NCBI GenBank assembly: GCA_944376955.1
Contig: CALWEB010000021.1
Coordinates: forward strand, 1-38,025
DNA from: an uncultured Agathobaculum sp.
GTDB lineage: Bacteria; Bacillota; Clostridia; Oscillospirales; Butyricicoccaceae
Length of the DNA: 38,025 bases
Direction of reading: 5' to 3'
The position numbers and the translations under genes were made by a program. The notes beneath the pieces were generated by a model. That model was not told the DNA's origin and made no database searches. It was given only the letters and a program-made list of their open reading frames with translations. Shown piece after piece: positions 1 through 8,824 of this stretch (positions are counted from its first letter, which is position 1; each line of letters begins with the position of its first letter).

Positions 1-1145
1 CCGCCATGTACGCGGCAGGCACCCGTGCCACCCAGCGCGCGCCGTGCCACAGTCAGCGCTACGGCCATAGCCTGCTCCTTCACTGCACCAGCGGGGGTAA
101 TGTCTTGCAGCTGCTCCCAAGAGGAATCACCGGACTCGTTGACCAGTGCGAGGAAGGTATCCATATCTCCCTTTGCCAGCGCGTCTGCCTGCTTCGCGAC
201 CCGCTCGTTGTCACCCAGGAAGTGGAACGCGCGAAGAACCGCACGGTCGCCCACGGCCTTGCGCAGTGCAGGCAGGTTTTTCAGCAGATCCGCTTCCTCA
301 ATCTCACGCAGCACCTGTTTGCCGAAGTATGCGGCCACCATCCCCATCTCCCGCGGCACAGCAGCGTATTCGTCGGTCAGGTCCGCGTGGTCTGCGCCGC
401 AGTCAATGATGCACAGGGCGTAACCCAAGCTATCCAGATCCACTTGCAGCGCTCGAACAACCGGAGCGGATGGGTCGGCAAAGTCAATCGTTACAGCGCC
501 GCCCACCGAAGATGCAGTCTGATCCATCAGACCGCAGGGCTTGCCAAAATACAGGTTTTCCGCCTTTTGGCCCATCTGCGCAATCGTCACAGGATCAATC
601 TCGTCCCCGCAGAACAGGTGGTTTTCGATGACACCCAGCAGTACCTCGCAGGCCGCCGAGGAGGACAGACCCGAGCCGGGCAGCACGCTCGAAGTGGCAT
701 ACACATCAAAGCCCGCCACCGTATAGCCGCGCTGAGCTGCCTGCGCCGCCATGCCGCGAACCAGAGCGGCGGTGCTTTCCTTTTCCTCTTCCTTGGGGTC
801 CATCGTGTCCAATTCTACTTCTACCATGGGCCAGCCTTCCGACTGGAAGCGGATGGTGTTGGTGCCATTCGGGCTGGCACAGGCCAAAAAGTCCAGATCG
901 ACCGCACCGGCCAGCACACGGCCGTGCTGATGGTCGGTATGGTTGCCGCCGATCTCCGTCCGGCCGGGGGCAGAACACAAAGCGACCGGGGTATCGTCCC
1001 CTGCGCCGAAGCACTGCTGGAACTGATCGAGAACTGCTGCGATCCTCTGCCGGGCGGCCGCCAGATCGTCATACAGCAGGTGAGAAATTGCCTCATTCAG
1101 TTCCCCAGCATTCAGCGCGCGTCGTACATCGCCCAATTTTTGCAT
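1..1145 (-). CDS. galK: Galactokinase, 3' end cut off by window edge
   Basis: GHMP-family kinase that phosphorylates galactose at C1, the first cytosolic step of the Leloir pathway. Translating the minus strand from the ATG at 1145 gives 381 residues without a stop. The galactokinase signature GRTEIGGNHTDHQ lies at residues 61-73, followed by the ATP-binding GHMP loop LPGSGLSSSAA and later the PCGLMDQ segment. The translation ends in RVHGGG, the start of the family's C-terminal motif 3, so only some tens of residues are missing compared with the usual length of about 390-430. An AGGAGTG ribosome binding site sits just upstream of the start. It follows mglC on the same strand after a 157-base gap holding a hairpin, which places sugar uptake and phosphorylation in one transcription unit, perhaps with reduced expression of galK. 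The gene is intact as far as it can be seen. Confidence 0.95.
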   Translation of the reverse strand, partial: MQKLGDVRRALNAGELNEAISHLLYDDLAAARQRIAAVLDQFQQCFGAGDDTPVALCSAPGRTEIGGNHTDHQHGRVLAGAVDLDFLACASPNGTNTIRFQSEGWPMVEVELDTMDPKEEEKESTAALVRGMAAQAAQRGYTVAGFDVYATSSVLPGSGLSSSAACEVLLGVIENHLFCGDEIDPVTIAQMGQKAENLYFGKPCGLMDQTASSVGGAVTIDFADPSAPVVRALQVDLDSLGYALCIIDCGADHADLTDEYAAVPREMGMVAAYFGKQVLREIEEADLLKNLPALRKAVGDRAVLRAFHFLGDNERVAKQADALAKGDMDTFLALVNESGDSSWEQLQDITPAGAVKEQAMAVALTVARRALGGTGACRVHG

Positions 1146-1230
1146 GGTTATCTTCACTCCTTTTCACCCCGCCAAAACGGGGGTACTGTGCGAAACACAG
1201 TGTACATGATTTTGTGAAACAGAAAATTGT

Positions 1231-1281
1231 AAAGCCGCTGCAAAGCAGGCGGGGCCTCCATATTTGCCTTGCAGCGGCTTT
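1231..1281 (-). terminator. Hairpin between mglC and galK (terminator or attenuator)
   Basis: The 13-base arms 1231-1243 and 1269-1281 are perfect inverted repeats (AAAGCCGCTGCAA and its complement). On the minus strand, the stem is followed by only a weak T-run (ACAATTTT), so it may act as a partial terminator or an mRNA 3' stabiliser that lowers galK relative to mglBAC. This is inference from structure only. Confidence 0.6.
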
Positions 1282-1302
1282 TCGCTTTTGTTAAATGGTA
1301 TC

Positions 1303-2958
1303 TTACTTCTTCTGCACGTACTTCAGGCAGTCCAGCATAACCGCTACCAGAATGATGATGCCGGAGAACACGAACTGCAGGTTGGTGTCAATGCCCAGAG
1401 TGGTCAGGGAGTAGGTCAGGGCGGTGAAGATGAATACACCGACCACAACACCGGAGATCTTGCCGATACCACCGGTGAAAGAGATGCCGCCTACTACGCA
1501 GGCTGCGATGGCGTCCATTTCCCAGCCTTGGCCGTAAGCCGCAGAGCCGGAACCGACCATACGGATGCATTCCAGCCAAGCGCCGAAACCATACAGGATA
1601 CCAGCCATGACGAATGCGCCCACAGTAACCCAGAATACCGAGATACCGGATACCGCTGCGGATTCAGGGTTTCCGCCTACGGCGTAAAGGTTTTTGCCGA
1701 ACGTGGTCTTGTTCCAGATGAACCACACGATGACGACCGCAGCAACCGCCCACAGGATGATGGTGGGGAAATTGTTGATGCGCGGGATGATCATGTTGGG
1801 GATGTTCGGGTCGATTGCACCGAAGGATACGCCCTTGGTGGAATAGGTAACCAGACCGAAGATTACCAGCATGTTCGCCATGGTGGAAATGAACGGATGC
1901 ATTTTGAATTTCGCCGTGAAGAAACCGGCAATCGTAGTAAATACCGTACACAGAACGATACATACGACCAGCGCCAGAATGACACGGACAAGCGCCGGCA
2001 GAGAGGTAAAGTCAAAGATATGACCAAACACAGAGCCGGTGTTGATGCCCTGGTGCATGACGATGGTTGCCGCCGTCATGCCCATACCTACCATACGGCC
2101 GATCGACAGGTCGGTACCGGCGAGCAGGATCAGGCCGGCTACACCCAACGCCAGGAACATTCTCGGGGATGCCTGCTGGAGAATGTTCAGGACATTGTTC
2201 ACCGTCAGCAGCTGCACGTTCTTCACCAGCGGGGTGATGATGCACAGGGCGATGAAAATGATGATAATGGCAATGTACAAGCCGTTTTTCAGCAGGAAGT
2301 CACGGCGGTTGAAGGTGTACTTGTAGTTCTCCCACCGCTGCGCCATGGACTCGCCAAAGGTGAAGCGGGACATACGAAGCAGGTCAATGAGGTGAAACTT
2401 GTGTTCAAAGGCGGCGTGCTGCCGGTCCTTTACCTCCTGCAGGTTTTTGATCCGCTGCATTTTGGCGTCAAACAAACGGTTTTTGTGGACGTATTTTTCG
2501 TCCTTGATTTCATGGGCGTCGCTCAGCTTGGCCATCGTGGCCTGATGCTCCTGATTGAGCTTGGCAACTGCTGCGCGGTAATTCTCCTCAGCAAGCACCT
2601 TTTCGTCCCTGCAGCTTGCAATTACCGCCTGATAATAGTCCGTATCGAAATGTGCCTTTAAGTAGTTTTCTGCGTCGCCAATCAGCTTGGCAACTGCGTC
2701 CTTGTTTTTGTTCTCTACTGCTTTGGCCTTCTCCAGTTCCCGCTGGAGTTCCTGAATGCGGGTCGCCTTTTCCTGCGCGGTGTAGATTTTATCCCGCTTC
2801 AGGCTGTCAATCACGCTCTGGATTTCGATGACCCGGTCGGTGCCCTCTTCGCGAAGGGCATTGATCTGTTCCTGAATATTGCCGACGTATTCGTCGATGG
2901 GCTGGCGAAGCTTCGCTTCCTGCTCAGCCGTAAGAATTTTTGTACTTGTTGATGCCAT
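1303..2958 (-). CDS. mglC: Galactose/methyl-galactoside ABC transporter permease MglC with long N-terminal coiled coil
   Basis: Membrane-spanning component of the Mgl-type sugar ABC importer (BPD_transp_2 family). The 551-residue protein is about 215 residues longer than the roughly 336-residue E. coli MglC. Residues 1 to about 222 are hydrophilic, rich in Glu, Lys, Gln and Ala, and read as long helices or coiled coil with no signal peptide, so they should be cytoplasmic. The first membrane segment starts near residue 226 (YIAIIIIFIALCIITPL). The permease part then follows the family pattern, including AGTDLSIGRMVG and a late segment rich in glycine (VVGGISFTGGIGKI). It starts 15 bases after mglA and is clearly co-transcribed. 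The extension could contact MglA or the membrane; its role is unknown to me. Confidence 0.92.
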   Translation of the reverse strand: MASTSTKILTAEQEAKLRQPIDEYVGNIQEQINALREEGTDRVIEIQSVIDSLKRDKIYTAQEKATRIQELQRELEKAKAVENKNKDAVAKLIGDAENYLKAHFDTDYYQAVIASCRDEKVLAEENYRAAVAKLNQEHQATMAKLSDAHEIKDEKYVHKNRLFDAKMQRIKNLQEVKDRQHAAFEHKFHLIDLLRMSRFTFGESMAQRWENYKYTFNRRDFLLKNGLYIAIIIIFIALCIITPLVKNVQLLTVNNVLNILQQASPRMFLALGVAGLILLAGTDLSIGRMVGMGMTAATIVMHQGINTGSVFGHIFDFTSLPALVRVILALVVCIVLCTVFTTIAGFFTAKFKMHPFISTMANMLVIFGLVTYSTKGVSFGAIDPNIPNMIIPRINNFPTIILWAVAAVVIVWFIWNKTTFGKNLYAVGGNPESAAVSGISVFWVTVGAFVMAGILYGFGAWLECIRMVGSGSAAYGQGWEMDAIAACVVGGISFTGGIGKISGVVVGVFIFTALTYSLTTLGIDTNLQFVFSGIIILVAVMLDCLKYVQKK

Positions 2959-2973
2959 AAGCGATTTCTCCTA

Positions 2974-4482
2974 CTACAGGTATTTTGCGCTAAGCCGCAA
3001 AAGCTCTTCCTGATCGGTTTCTTTGGTGTTTACAATGCCGGAGAGATGCCCGTTGGACATGACGCCGATTCGATTGGTGATGCCAAGAATTTCGGGCATT
3101 TCGGAAGAGACAACGATGATGGTCTTGCCGCGCTTGGCCATCTGGATGATCAACTCGTAAATCTCGTATTTGGCACCTACGTCGATGCCGCGTGTGGGTT
3201 CGTCCATCATGAAGATTTGGGGTTCCCGTTCCAGCCACTTGCCGAAGATGACCTTCTGCTGGTTGCCGCCGGATAGGCTGGAGATCATATCGTCGGGCCC
3301 CATGCACTTGGTGTGCATGATCTTGATTTCCTTGTTGGTGGCCTTGATCATCTGGGCATCGGACAAGGCCAGACCGCTCTTGTACTGATCCAGATTGGCA
3401 ATGGTTGTGTTAAAGGTAAGGTCACATTTGAGGAACAGGCCGTTGGCCTTGCGTTCCTCGGTGATCAGGGCGAAGCCATGTTCGATCGCCTCTCTGGCGC
3501 TGTTGAAATTCATCAGCCGGTTTTTAAAGTAGACACGGCCCGCTGCACGGGTGCGCACGCCGAAAATCGTTTCCAGCAGCTCGGTGCGCCCGGCGCCGAC
3601 CAGACCGTACAGGCCGAAGATTTCCCCTTCCTTCACGTCGAAGGATACATCCTGAAGATAGGGGGCGTATTTTGTGGAGAGGTGCTGCACCGACAAAATC
3701 GTGTCTCCCGGGGTATTGTTCACCGGGGGGAAGCGGCTCTCGAGCGAACGGCCTACCATGGCGGTGATCAGCTCGTTCATATTTGTCTCCGCGGAGGGCT
3801 TGGTCATGACCAGGTTGCCGTCCCGGAGTACGGAGATCTCATCACAGATCTCAAAAATTTCGTCCATTTTGTGCGAGATGTAGATCAAGGCGATGCCTTG
3901 CTCCTTGAGCATCCGCATCATTTCAAAGAGTTTATCTACCTCCTGCACGGTAAGGGAGGAGGTGGGTTCATCCAGAACAATGACCTGCGAATTGTAGGAA
4001 ATTGCTTTGGCGATTTCACACATCTGTCGTTGGGAAACGGACATATTCCGCATGGGTTGGGTCAGGTTAACCGTCATACCCAGCTTGCGGAACAGTTCCG
4101 AAGCTTTCTTTTTCATCCTGCCTTCGTCCACCATACCCACGGAATTGGTGGGGTAGCGGCCCAGAAACAGGTTATCGATTACGTTGCGCTCCAGGCACTG
4201 GTTAAGTTCCTGATGCACCATGGCGATCCCGTTCTCCAAGGCATCCTTCGGGCCGGAAAAATTGATCTCTTTGCCGTTCAAAAAGATCTTTCCTTCGTCC
4301 TTCTGATATGTGCCGAACAGGCACTTCATCATGGTCGATTTACCGGCGCCGTTTTCGCCCATCAGTCCCATGACCGTTCCGCGCTTGACATCCAGATTGA
4401 TGTGATCGAGCACTCGGTTTCGGCCAAAGGATTTGCTCATGCCGCGGATTGACAGGACAATATCATTTTTTGCATCTGCCAT
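2974..4482 (-). CDS. mglA: Galactose/methyl-galactoside ABC transporter ATPase MglA
   Basis: Two ATPase domains fused in one 502-residue chain, the normal arrangement and length for monosaccharide importers of the MglA/RbsA/XylG type. The first domain has Walker A GENGAGKST (residues 42-50), signature-region MSVSQRQ and Walker B VIVLDEPTSS. The second has the usual degenerate Walker A (GLVGAGRTE), a full signature SLSGGNQQKV and Walker B IFMMDEPTRG. The degenerate second P-loop is a family feature, not damage. It drives import of galactose bound by MglB through MglC. It lies between mglB and mglC; the 194-base gap after mglB contains a strong hairpin that may set the ratio of binding protein to ATPase. 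Confidence 0.96.
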   Translation of the reverse strand: MADAKNDIVLSIRGMSKSFGRNRVLDHINLDVKRGTVMGLMGENGAGKSTMMKCLFGTYQKDEGKIFLNGKEINFSGPKDALENGIAMVHQELNQCLERNVIDNLFLGRYPTNSVGMVDEGRMKKKASELFRKLGMTVNLTQPMRNMSVSQRQMCEIAKAISYNSQVIVLDEPTSSLTVQEVDKLFEMMRMLKEQGIALIYISHKMDEIFEICDEISVLRDGNLVMTKPSAETNMNELITAMVGRSLESRFPPVNNTPGDTILSVQHLSTKYAPYLQDVSFDVKEGEIFGLYGLVGAGRTELLETIFGVRTRAAGRVYFKNRLMNFNSAREAIEHGFALITEERKANGLFLKCDLTFNTTIANLDQYKSGLALSDAQMIKATNKEIKIMHTKCMGPDDMISSLSGGNQQKVIFGKWLEREPQIFMMDEPTRGIDVGAKYEIYELIIQMAKRGKTIIVVSSEMPEILGITNRIGVMSNGHLSGIVNTKETDQEELLRLSAKYL

Positions 4483-4556
4483 TCTCGTTTCTCCCGTTTA
4501 TGCAATATTGACCGGTTGGACGGATCCAGATGATCCATCCCGCATCCTTGGAAAAA

Positions 4557-4631
4557 GCTATTAGGGAGAAGTCCTTCTTCCGTATGGAGAATCGCTTCTC
4601 CCAAGACGGAGAATTCCTTCTCCCTAATAGC
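4557..4631 (-). other. Branched hairpin between mglB and mglA
   Basis: Arms 4557-4571 (GCTATTAGGGAGAAG) and 4617-4631 are a perfect 15-base inverted repeat. The enclosed 45 bases contain further GGAGAA/TTCTCC complements that can form an internal hairpin, giving a branched structure. No T-run follows. Its place after the binding-protein gene fits the known pattern of 3' stabilising hairpins that raise binding protein over membrane components; here that role is inferred. Confidence 0.7.
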
Positions 4632-4676
4632 ATTCGTGTTACTTGTTGTTCAACTTGAAAGAGGTCTGTACCAGAA

Positions 4677-5960
4677 TTACTGGTTCAGCAGAGCGGTGTA
4701 GGAAGCAGCATTGTCGGTCTTAACCATGTTGATGGCGAAGGCGTCGTATGCGCTCGGGTTGCTCAGACGGTTGGTGATGTTTGCTTCGGTCTGGCCGTCG
4801 CCGCCGATGTACTCAACCTTCAGGTTCAGCAGATCGTCGTAGTTCTGGAGCAGCGGCTGGTAGGTAGCGCTCAGGAAGTTATCAGCAGCGTTGTAGATGT
4901 TCAGCCATACGCTCTTTTCCGGGTGAGCGGAAGCATCCAGCTGATTGCTGACAGGCGCGTAAACCTTGGTGGAATCGGTAAAGTCGGTGTAGTTGTCGGC
5001 GGTAACCGCTACGTTCAGAGCGTAGTAGGAGCGAGCCGCTTCGTCGTAGTAGTAAACGTCATCGCTCAGCACGTTGCCAGCGTCATCTTCGGTGCCGATA
5101 CCGGTGTCGATATCCACGCCGTCCAGAGCGTTGCGCAGTACACGGAGGGTCAGGTAAGCCTGAACGTCAGCGTGCTGGCTGATGGTGCCGCCGTAGCCTT
5201 CTGCGATAGCTGCAACCGCGTCAGCGTTTGCGTCATAACCGAAGGTCGGAACCTTGTTGGACTTGGACCAAGCGTTGAACATGGACATGCCCATGCCGTC
5301 GTTGTTGGAAGCTACGATGTCGATCTGATCGCCGAAGGAGGAAGCCCAGGTGCCGATCGCGTTACCAGCGGTAGCAGCATCCCAAGTTGCGCCAGCGGAG
5401 TTCTTCATTTCCTGAGAAGCCAGCTCACGGACGATGTAGGTCTTGCCGTTGACTTCCAGGCTGCCGTCCTTAACTGCGGTAGCCGAGCCGTCAGCGTTGC
5501 TGCCGACCGGATCGCTGTTGATAGCGCCATTTGCCTCAACGGCAGTGCCCAGAGCTGCGCGGACGCCGCGGGTACGGGCGATGGAGTCGTTGTGGCCGAT
5601 ATCACCGATGGCCAGTACATAACCGATGATGCCGTCGCCGTTGCGGTCGATGGTGTCGATGTTGGCCTTCACATAATCCAGAATCATGGTACCCTGAAGT
5701 TCCGCACCCTGGTTAGCGTCAAAGCCGACGTAGTAAGTATTGTCGTTGAATTGCAGCGCGTTCATATCCAACTCGCCGGTCGAGCTGTTGGAGGGCTGGC
5801 GGTTGAACCATACTAAGGGCTTATCCTTGTTCGCGACCGTGGTCGATGCGCTGTCGCCGCTATCCTGTGTATTGGACGCGTTGCTGTCGTTCGAAGAACA
5901 TGCAACCAAGCTGCACGCCATCGCAGCCGTCAGGGCAAGTGCGAGTACCTTCTTTTTCAT
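4677..5960 (-). CDS. mglB: Galactose-binding lipoprotein MglB
   Basis: Extracellular sugar-binding lipoprotein (Peripla_BP_4 type) that delivers galactose/glucose to MglAC. The 427-residue protein has a lipoprotein signal with lipobox LVAC and acceptor Cys21, followed by a Ser/Asn/Asp-rich linker. The mature part contains PLVWFNRQPS, the conserved DNDGMGM-like stretch (NNDGMGM) near the hinge, and FGYDANADA, all typical of galactose-binding proteins. It is longer than E. coli MglB (about 330 residues), largely through inserts near residues 140-180 and 280-350, as is common in Firmicutes. The start has a strong GGAGAA/AAGGAG ribosome site. It is the first gene of mglBAC-galK. Confidence 0.93.
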   Translation of the reverse strand: MKKKVLALALTAAMACSLVACSSNDSNASNTQDSGDSASTTVANKDKPLVWFNRQPSNSSTGELDMNALQFNDNTYYVGFDANQGAELQGTMILDYVKANIDTIDRNGDGIIGYVLAIGDIGHNDSIARTRGVRAALGTAVEANGAINSDPVGSNADGSATAVKDGSLEVNGKTYIVRELASQEMKNSAGATWDAATAGNAIGTWASSFGDQIDIVASNNDGMGMSMFNAWSKSNKVPTFGYDANADAVAAIAEGYGGTISQHADVQAYLTLRVLRNALDGVDIDTGIGTEDDAGNVLSDDVYYYDEAARSYYALNVAVTADNYTDFTDSTKVYAPVSNQLDASAHPEKSVWLNIYNAADNFLSATYQPLLQNYDDLLNLKVEYIGGDGQTEANITNRLSNPSAYDAFAINMVKTDNAASYTALLNQ

Positions 5961-6028
5961 AATGATTCTCCTTTTCTCCTTTTGATTTGGGAGGGACGTT
6001 CTGCAGAAGATCCGTCCTGCTTGTTTTC

Positions 6029-6057
6029 ATTCTATGGGAAAAGGTTCGGAAAAACAA
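6029..6057 (-). promoter_or_regulatory. Candidate promoter of mglBAC-galK
   Basis: Read on the minus strand: -35 TTGTTT (6052-6057), 17-base spacer, -10 TAGAAT (6029-6034), about 70 bases upstream of the mglB start. The match to the vegetative consensus is partial, which would fit a promoter that needs an activator such as the neighbouring YesN-type regulator. Confidence 0.5.
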
Positions 6058-6081
6058 GGTAAAAAATCACCGCATTAGGTG

Positions 6082-6100
6082 TAAATTTCATTGAAATTTA
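6082..6100. promoter_or_regulatory. Perfect 19-base palindrome upstream of mglB
   Basis: TAAATTTCATTGAAATTTA is a perfect palindrome around a central T. It lies about 25 bases upstream of the mglB -35 box and just after the stop of the sugar-binding sensor gene. Its position suits an activator site (for instance for the AraC-type regulator at 8821-10107). Alternatively it helps end the upstream transcript. Confidence 0.45.
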
Positions 6101-6147
6101 TGATAATTCGAAAATATTATGTAATTAAATTATGCAGGATGCACAAA

Positions 6148-7119
6148 TTAGCGGGAGTCGAATGCAAACAGCACCTTTTGGCTGTCCACCTCAAAAAGAT
6201 TATTCCGATCCACAATCTGCGTGGAGGTATCCACCACACGCTCCATCCCGCCGGCCTGACCCGTGAGGAGCTTATAGGCACTCTCCACCCCCAGGTAGCC
6301 CATGGCATAAGGGTTCTGCACAACAAGAGCATCCACCGAGCCTTCCTGCAGGCCATCCACGGTGGCCACGTTGGAGTCAAACCCCACCAGGAAAACCCGC
6401 TCGGAGAGGCCCATTTCGTCCACCGCCTGTGCAGCGCCCACGCTGGTGGGTTCATTAAAGGCCAGCAGCACGTTGATTTCCGGATGCGCTGTCAGCAGAG
6501 CAGCGGTATCCCTTTTGGCATGGTAAGCATCTGCGAGTGTGTTAATGACGCTGATAATCTCGGCGCGGCCGCTTTCGGCAAAGATATCCAGCGCACCACG
6601 CTCCCGTTCCTGACCGTTGGCGCTGCTGATATCATAATTAACAATGCCCACTTTCAGTGGTGCCTGCATCCGTTCGAGGGCAGCCTTCGCTGCCATCTGC
6701 CCGGCAGCGTAATTGTCGGTGCCGATGTAGGTGCTGACCGCCTCGGAGGCAACGTTGCTGTCGATGGCCACAATTTTGGCGCCCTCCTTGGCAGCGGCAT
6801 CAATCGCGGCGGCATTGTTTTCATAGTCGATGGCGGAAAATACAATGGCCTGTGCCCCCGCACTTACCGCATCGGCAACCATTTGGTTCTGGGCTTCGTA
6901 ATCCTCTTCGGTCTCCGGGCCGATAATATTGAGCGTCAGATTATATTCGGTGGCAGCAGCCTCCGCCCCGGCAAAGACGGACAGCCAAAACTCTGTCTGT
7001 GTAGACTTGACCACCAGTGCCACCGTATGCTGCTGCGCATAGTTAGTGCTTGCTGTGCAACCGGACAACAGCAAGCACAGCAGCGCGGTCCACACCGCAC
7101 CCCATCTATTTCGATTCAT
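6148..7119 (-). CDS. Sugar-binding lipoprotein, probable sensor subunit for the adjacent two-component system
   Basis: A 323-residue sugar-binding protein of the Peripla_BP_4/ribose-galactose-binding fold. The signal peptide ends in lipobox LLSGC with acceptor Cys21. The mature part has the family's TEFWLSVFAGAEAAA helix, AIVFSAIDYENNAAAI, IDSNV and LVGFDSN motifs. No permease or ATPase gene is attached; instead its start overlaps the end of the histidine kinase gene by 14 bases. This arrangement resembles the XylFII-LytS-YesN type of sensing unit known from Clostridium, where a binding protein presents sugar to the kinase outside the cell. The ligand is probably galactose or a related hexose because the mgl operon follows directly, but the sequence does not prove this. 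It could also serve a distant transporter. Confidence 0.85.
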   Translation of the reverse strand: MNRNRWGAVWTALLCLLLSGCTASTNYAQQHTVALVVKSTQTEFWLSVFAGAEAAATEYNLTLNIIGPETEEDYEAQNQMVADAVSAGAQAIVFSAIDYENNAAAIDAAAKEGAKIVAIDSNVASEAVSTYIGTDNYAAGQMAAKAALERMQAPLKVGIVNYDISSANGQERERGALDIFAESGRAEIISVINTLADAYHAKRDTAALLTAHPEINVLLAFNEPTSVGAAQAVDEMGLSERVFLVGFDSNVATVDGLQEGSVDALVVQNPYAMGYLGVESAYKLLTGQAGGMERVVDTSTQIVDRNNLFEVDSQKVLFAFDSR

Positions 7120-8824
7120 AATCCCCCTCCTGTATCTTGGGCATCCGAAGCTCTACACAGGTACCAACATCCGGTTCGCTGGTGATATGCAAACCGTACT
7201 GCTTGCCAAAATAGATTTGCAGTCGGTCGTTAACGTTGCGGATTCCGATACCGGTACGATCCTTTGGCCCGTGTTTCAAAATAGATTGGATCAGTTCATC
7301 GCTCATGCCAACGCCATTGTCCCGGACATCGAACACAATGTCGTCCCCGTCCTGCCGCACCTGTACGGTGATGCACCCCTCGTCTACCAGCAGGTCAAGA
7401 CCATGGTTGATGGCGTTTTCGATGATGGGCTGGAGGGTGATCTTATTGCAATAGTAGTTTAAGCACGCAGGATCCACATCGAAGTGATAGGTAAACTGGT
7501 TTTTATAGCGGTATTTCTGGATTTGCAGATAACTCTCCGCGTGTTCGATCTCCTTGGCGATCGGGATAAGCTCATGCCCCTTGCTGATGCTAATGCGGAA
7601 CAGTCTGGCCAGCGCATGGATCATCTTGACCGCGTCGGTGTTGCGGCCCTGCTCGCACATCCAAGCGATCGAGTCCAGCGTGTTATATAAAAAGTGGGGG
7701 TTGATCTGGGCTTGCAGGGCTTTCAGCTCGGTTTTGCGCAGATTAACCTCTTCTTCGCGCACAGTGGTCATCAGGCGCTGGATGCGCAGCACCATATGTT
7801 CGAACGAGCTGGACAGTTCCTGCACTTCCCGGGTGCCGCCGACGGGCAGGTAGGTAAAGTGGTCGGCATCGGTTTCAAACCGTTCCATGGCATCGGCCAG
7901 CCCGCGGAGCGGACGCGCCAGCAGACGGGAAAGGAGGACACTGGTCAATACCGCCGCCGCCAGCAGTGCCGCACCCAGCACAAGGGACAGTCGGATCATT
8001 TCGCTCAGGCTGCGGTTCACCAGTTCGTCCACATAGCTGACGCCGACTACCCGCCAGTCGCTGCCCGCCACACTGGTGAGGGAGTAAATTACGGTGTCAT
8101 CGGCATAGGCGCCGTCTTCCAACGCAGCCAGGGACGATGTGTCCTCCGATTTTAAGCCCGCATACAGCAGCTGCTGCTGCGGGTGGTAAACGATGTTGCC
8201 TTCCTTGTCCATGAGAAAGCAGTAGCCGCGCTGTCCGATGCTCACATTATTGATATAGGTGGAGATGCTGGAAAAACTGAGATCGAGAGAAACCCAGGCG
8301 GTCTGATTGCCCGACTCCAACGGGATGGTCATGGTCACCACCCAAGGGTAATAGCTCTCAAAGATGCTCTCCACATGAGGCGCGGTCATATAGGAACCGC
8401 CGGAGGTGCGTGCCCGGTTCAGGTCGAAAGAAAGGTTTTGGTAAATGACCTCCCGGGGTTCATGGTCCAGACACCAGCAGTCCAGCATCTTGCCGGAGGG
8501 TGAGTACCCTGTCACGGCCACCACGTCCGGACGGAAGGTCAGAAAGGCGGACAGCAGCTGATCCCGGTTGTCGGCGCTCTCCAGAATGGACCATTCCACC
8601 AAAGACATGGCCTGATCCATGCCTTGCAGATAGTTCCCGACCGTGTTGGACACTTGGGAGACCGCTTGGGAGCTGCTGGTGAGGGCGCTCTGCACCATGG
8701 CGCTGCGATAACGGTTGAGAAAGAGGAGGATGCAGCAGCACAAGATCACCGTCACCACCCCCACCACCATGGAAACCAGGATGGTAGTGATGCGCAGCCC
8801 TGTGCGGGAGACACCATGCTTCAC
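7106..8824 (-). CDS. Membrane sensor histidine kinase, YesM/LytS type
   Basis: A 572-residue sensor kinase. TM1 lies at about residues 14-37, an extracellular Cache-like sensor domain at about 40-275, TM2 at about 278-300, a HAMP linker at about 300-355, then the His_kinase domain with the motif QAQINPHFLYNTLDSI (phospho-acceptor His377). The HATPase_c domain follows, with N-box IIENAINHG, DNGVGM and GIGIRNVNDRL. It should autophosphorylate and pass phosphate to the regulator encoded just upstream, whose stop it overlaps by four bases (ATGA). The gene after it encodes a sugar-binding lipoprotein, so the extracellular domain is probably controlled by that protein. Confidence 0.93.
   Translation of the reverse strand: MKHGVSRTGLRITTILVSMVVGVVTVILCCCILLFLNRYRSAMVQSALTSSSQAVSQVSNTVGNYLQGMDQAMSLVEWSILESADNRDQLLSAFLTFRPDVVAVTGYSPSGKMLDCWCLDHEPREVIYQNLSFDLNRARTSGGSYMTAPHVESIFESYYPWVVTMTIPLESGNQTAWVSLDLSFSSISTYINNVSIGQRGYCFLMDKEGNIVYHPQQQLLYAGLKSEDTSSLAALEDGAYADDTVIYSLTSVAGSDWRVVGVSYVDELVNRSLSEMIRLSLVLGAALLAAAVLTSVLLSRLLARPLRGLADAMERFETDADHFTYLPVGGTREVQELSSSFEHMVLRIQRLMTTVREEEVNLRKTELKALQAQINPHFLYNTLDSIAWMCEQGRNTDAVKMIHALARLFRISISKGHELIPIAKEIEHAESYLQIQKYRYKNQFTYHFDVDPACLNYYCNKITLQPIIENAINHGLDLLVDEGCITVQVRQDGDDIVFDVRDNGVGMSDELIQSILKHGPKDRTGIGIRNVNDRLQIYFGKQYGLHITSEPDVGTCVELRMPKIQEGDYESK

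Noticed and set aside
1183..1205. Inverted repeat GTACTGTG...CACAGTGTAC upstream of galK as an operator
   Set aside because: The arms are unequal in length and no regulator gene can be tied to it; too weak to call.
1264..2661. 465-codon open frame on the plus strand
   Set aside because: Antisense shadow of mglC; rich in Asp, His and Gln with no domain.
3313..4452. 379-codon open frame on the plus strand
   Set aside because: Antisense shadow of mglA.
6021..6040. CcpA cre-like site near mglB
   Set aside because: The sequence around TGAAAACAAGCA departs from the cre consensus at the central CG and at the 3' end.
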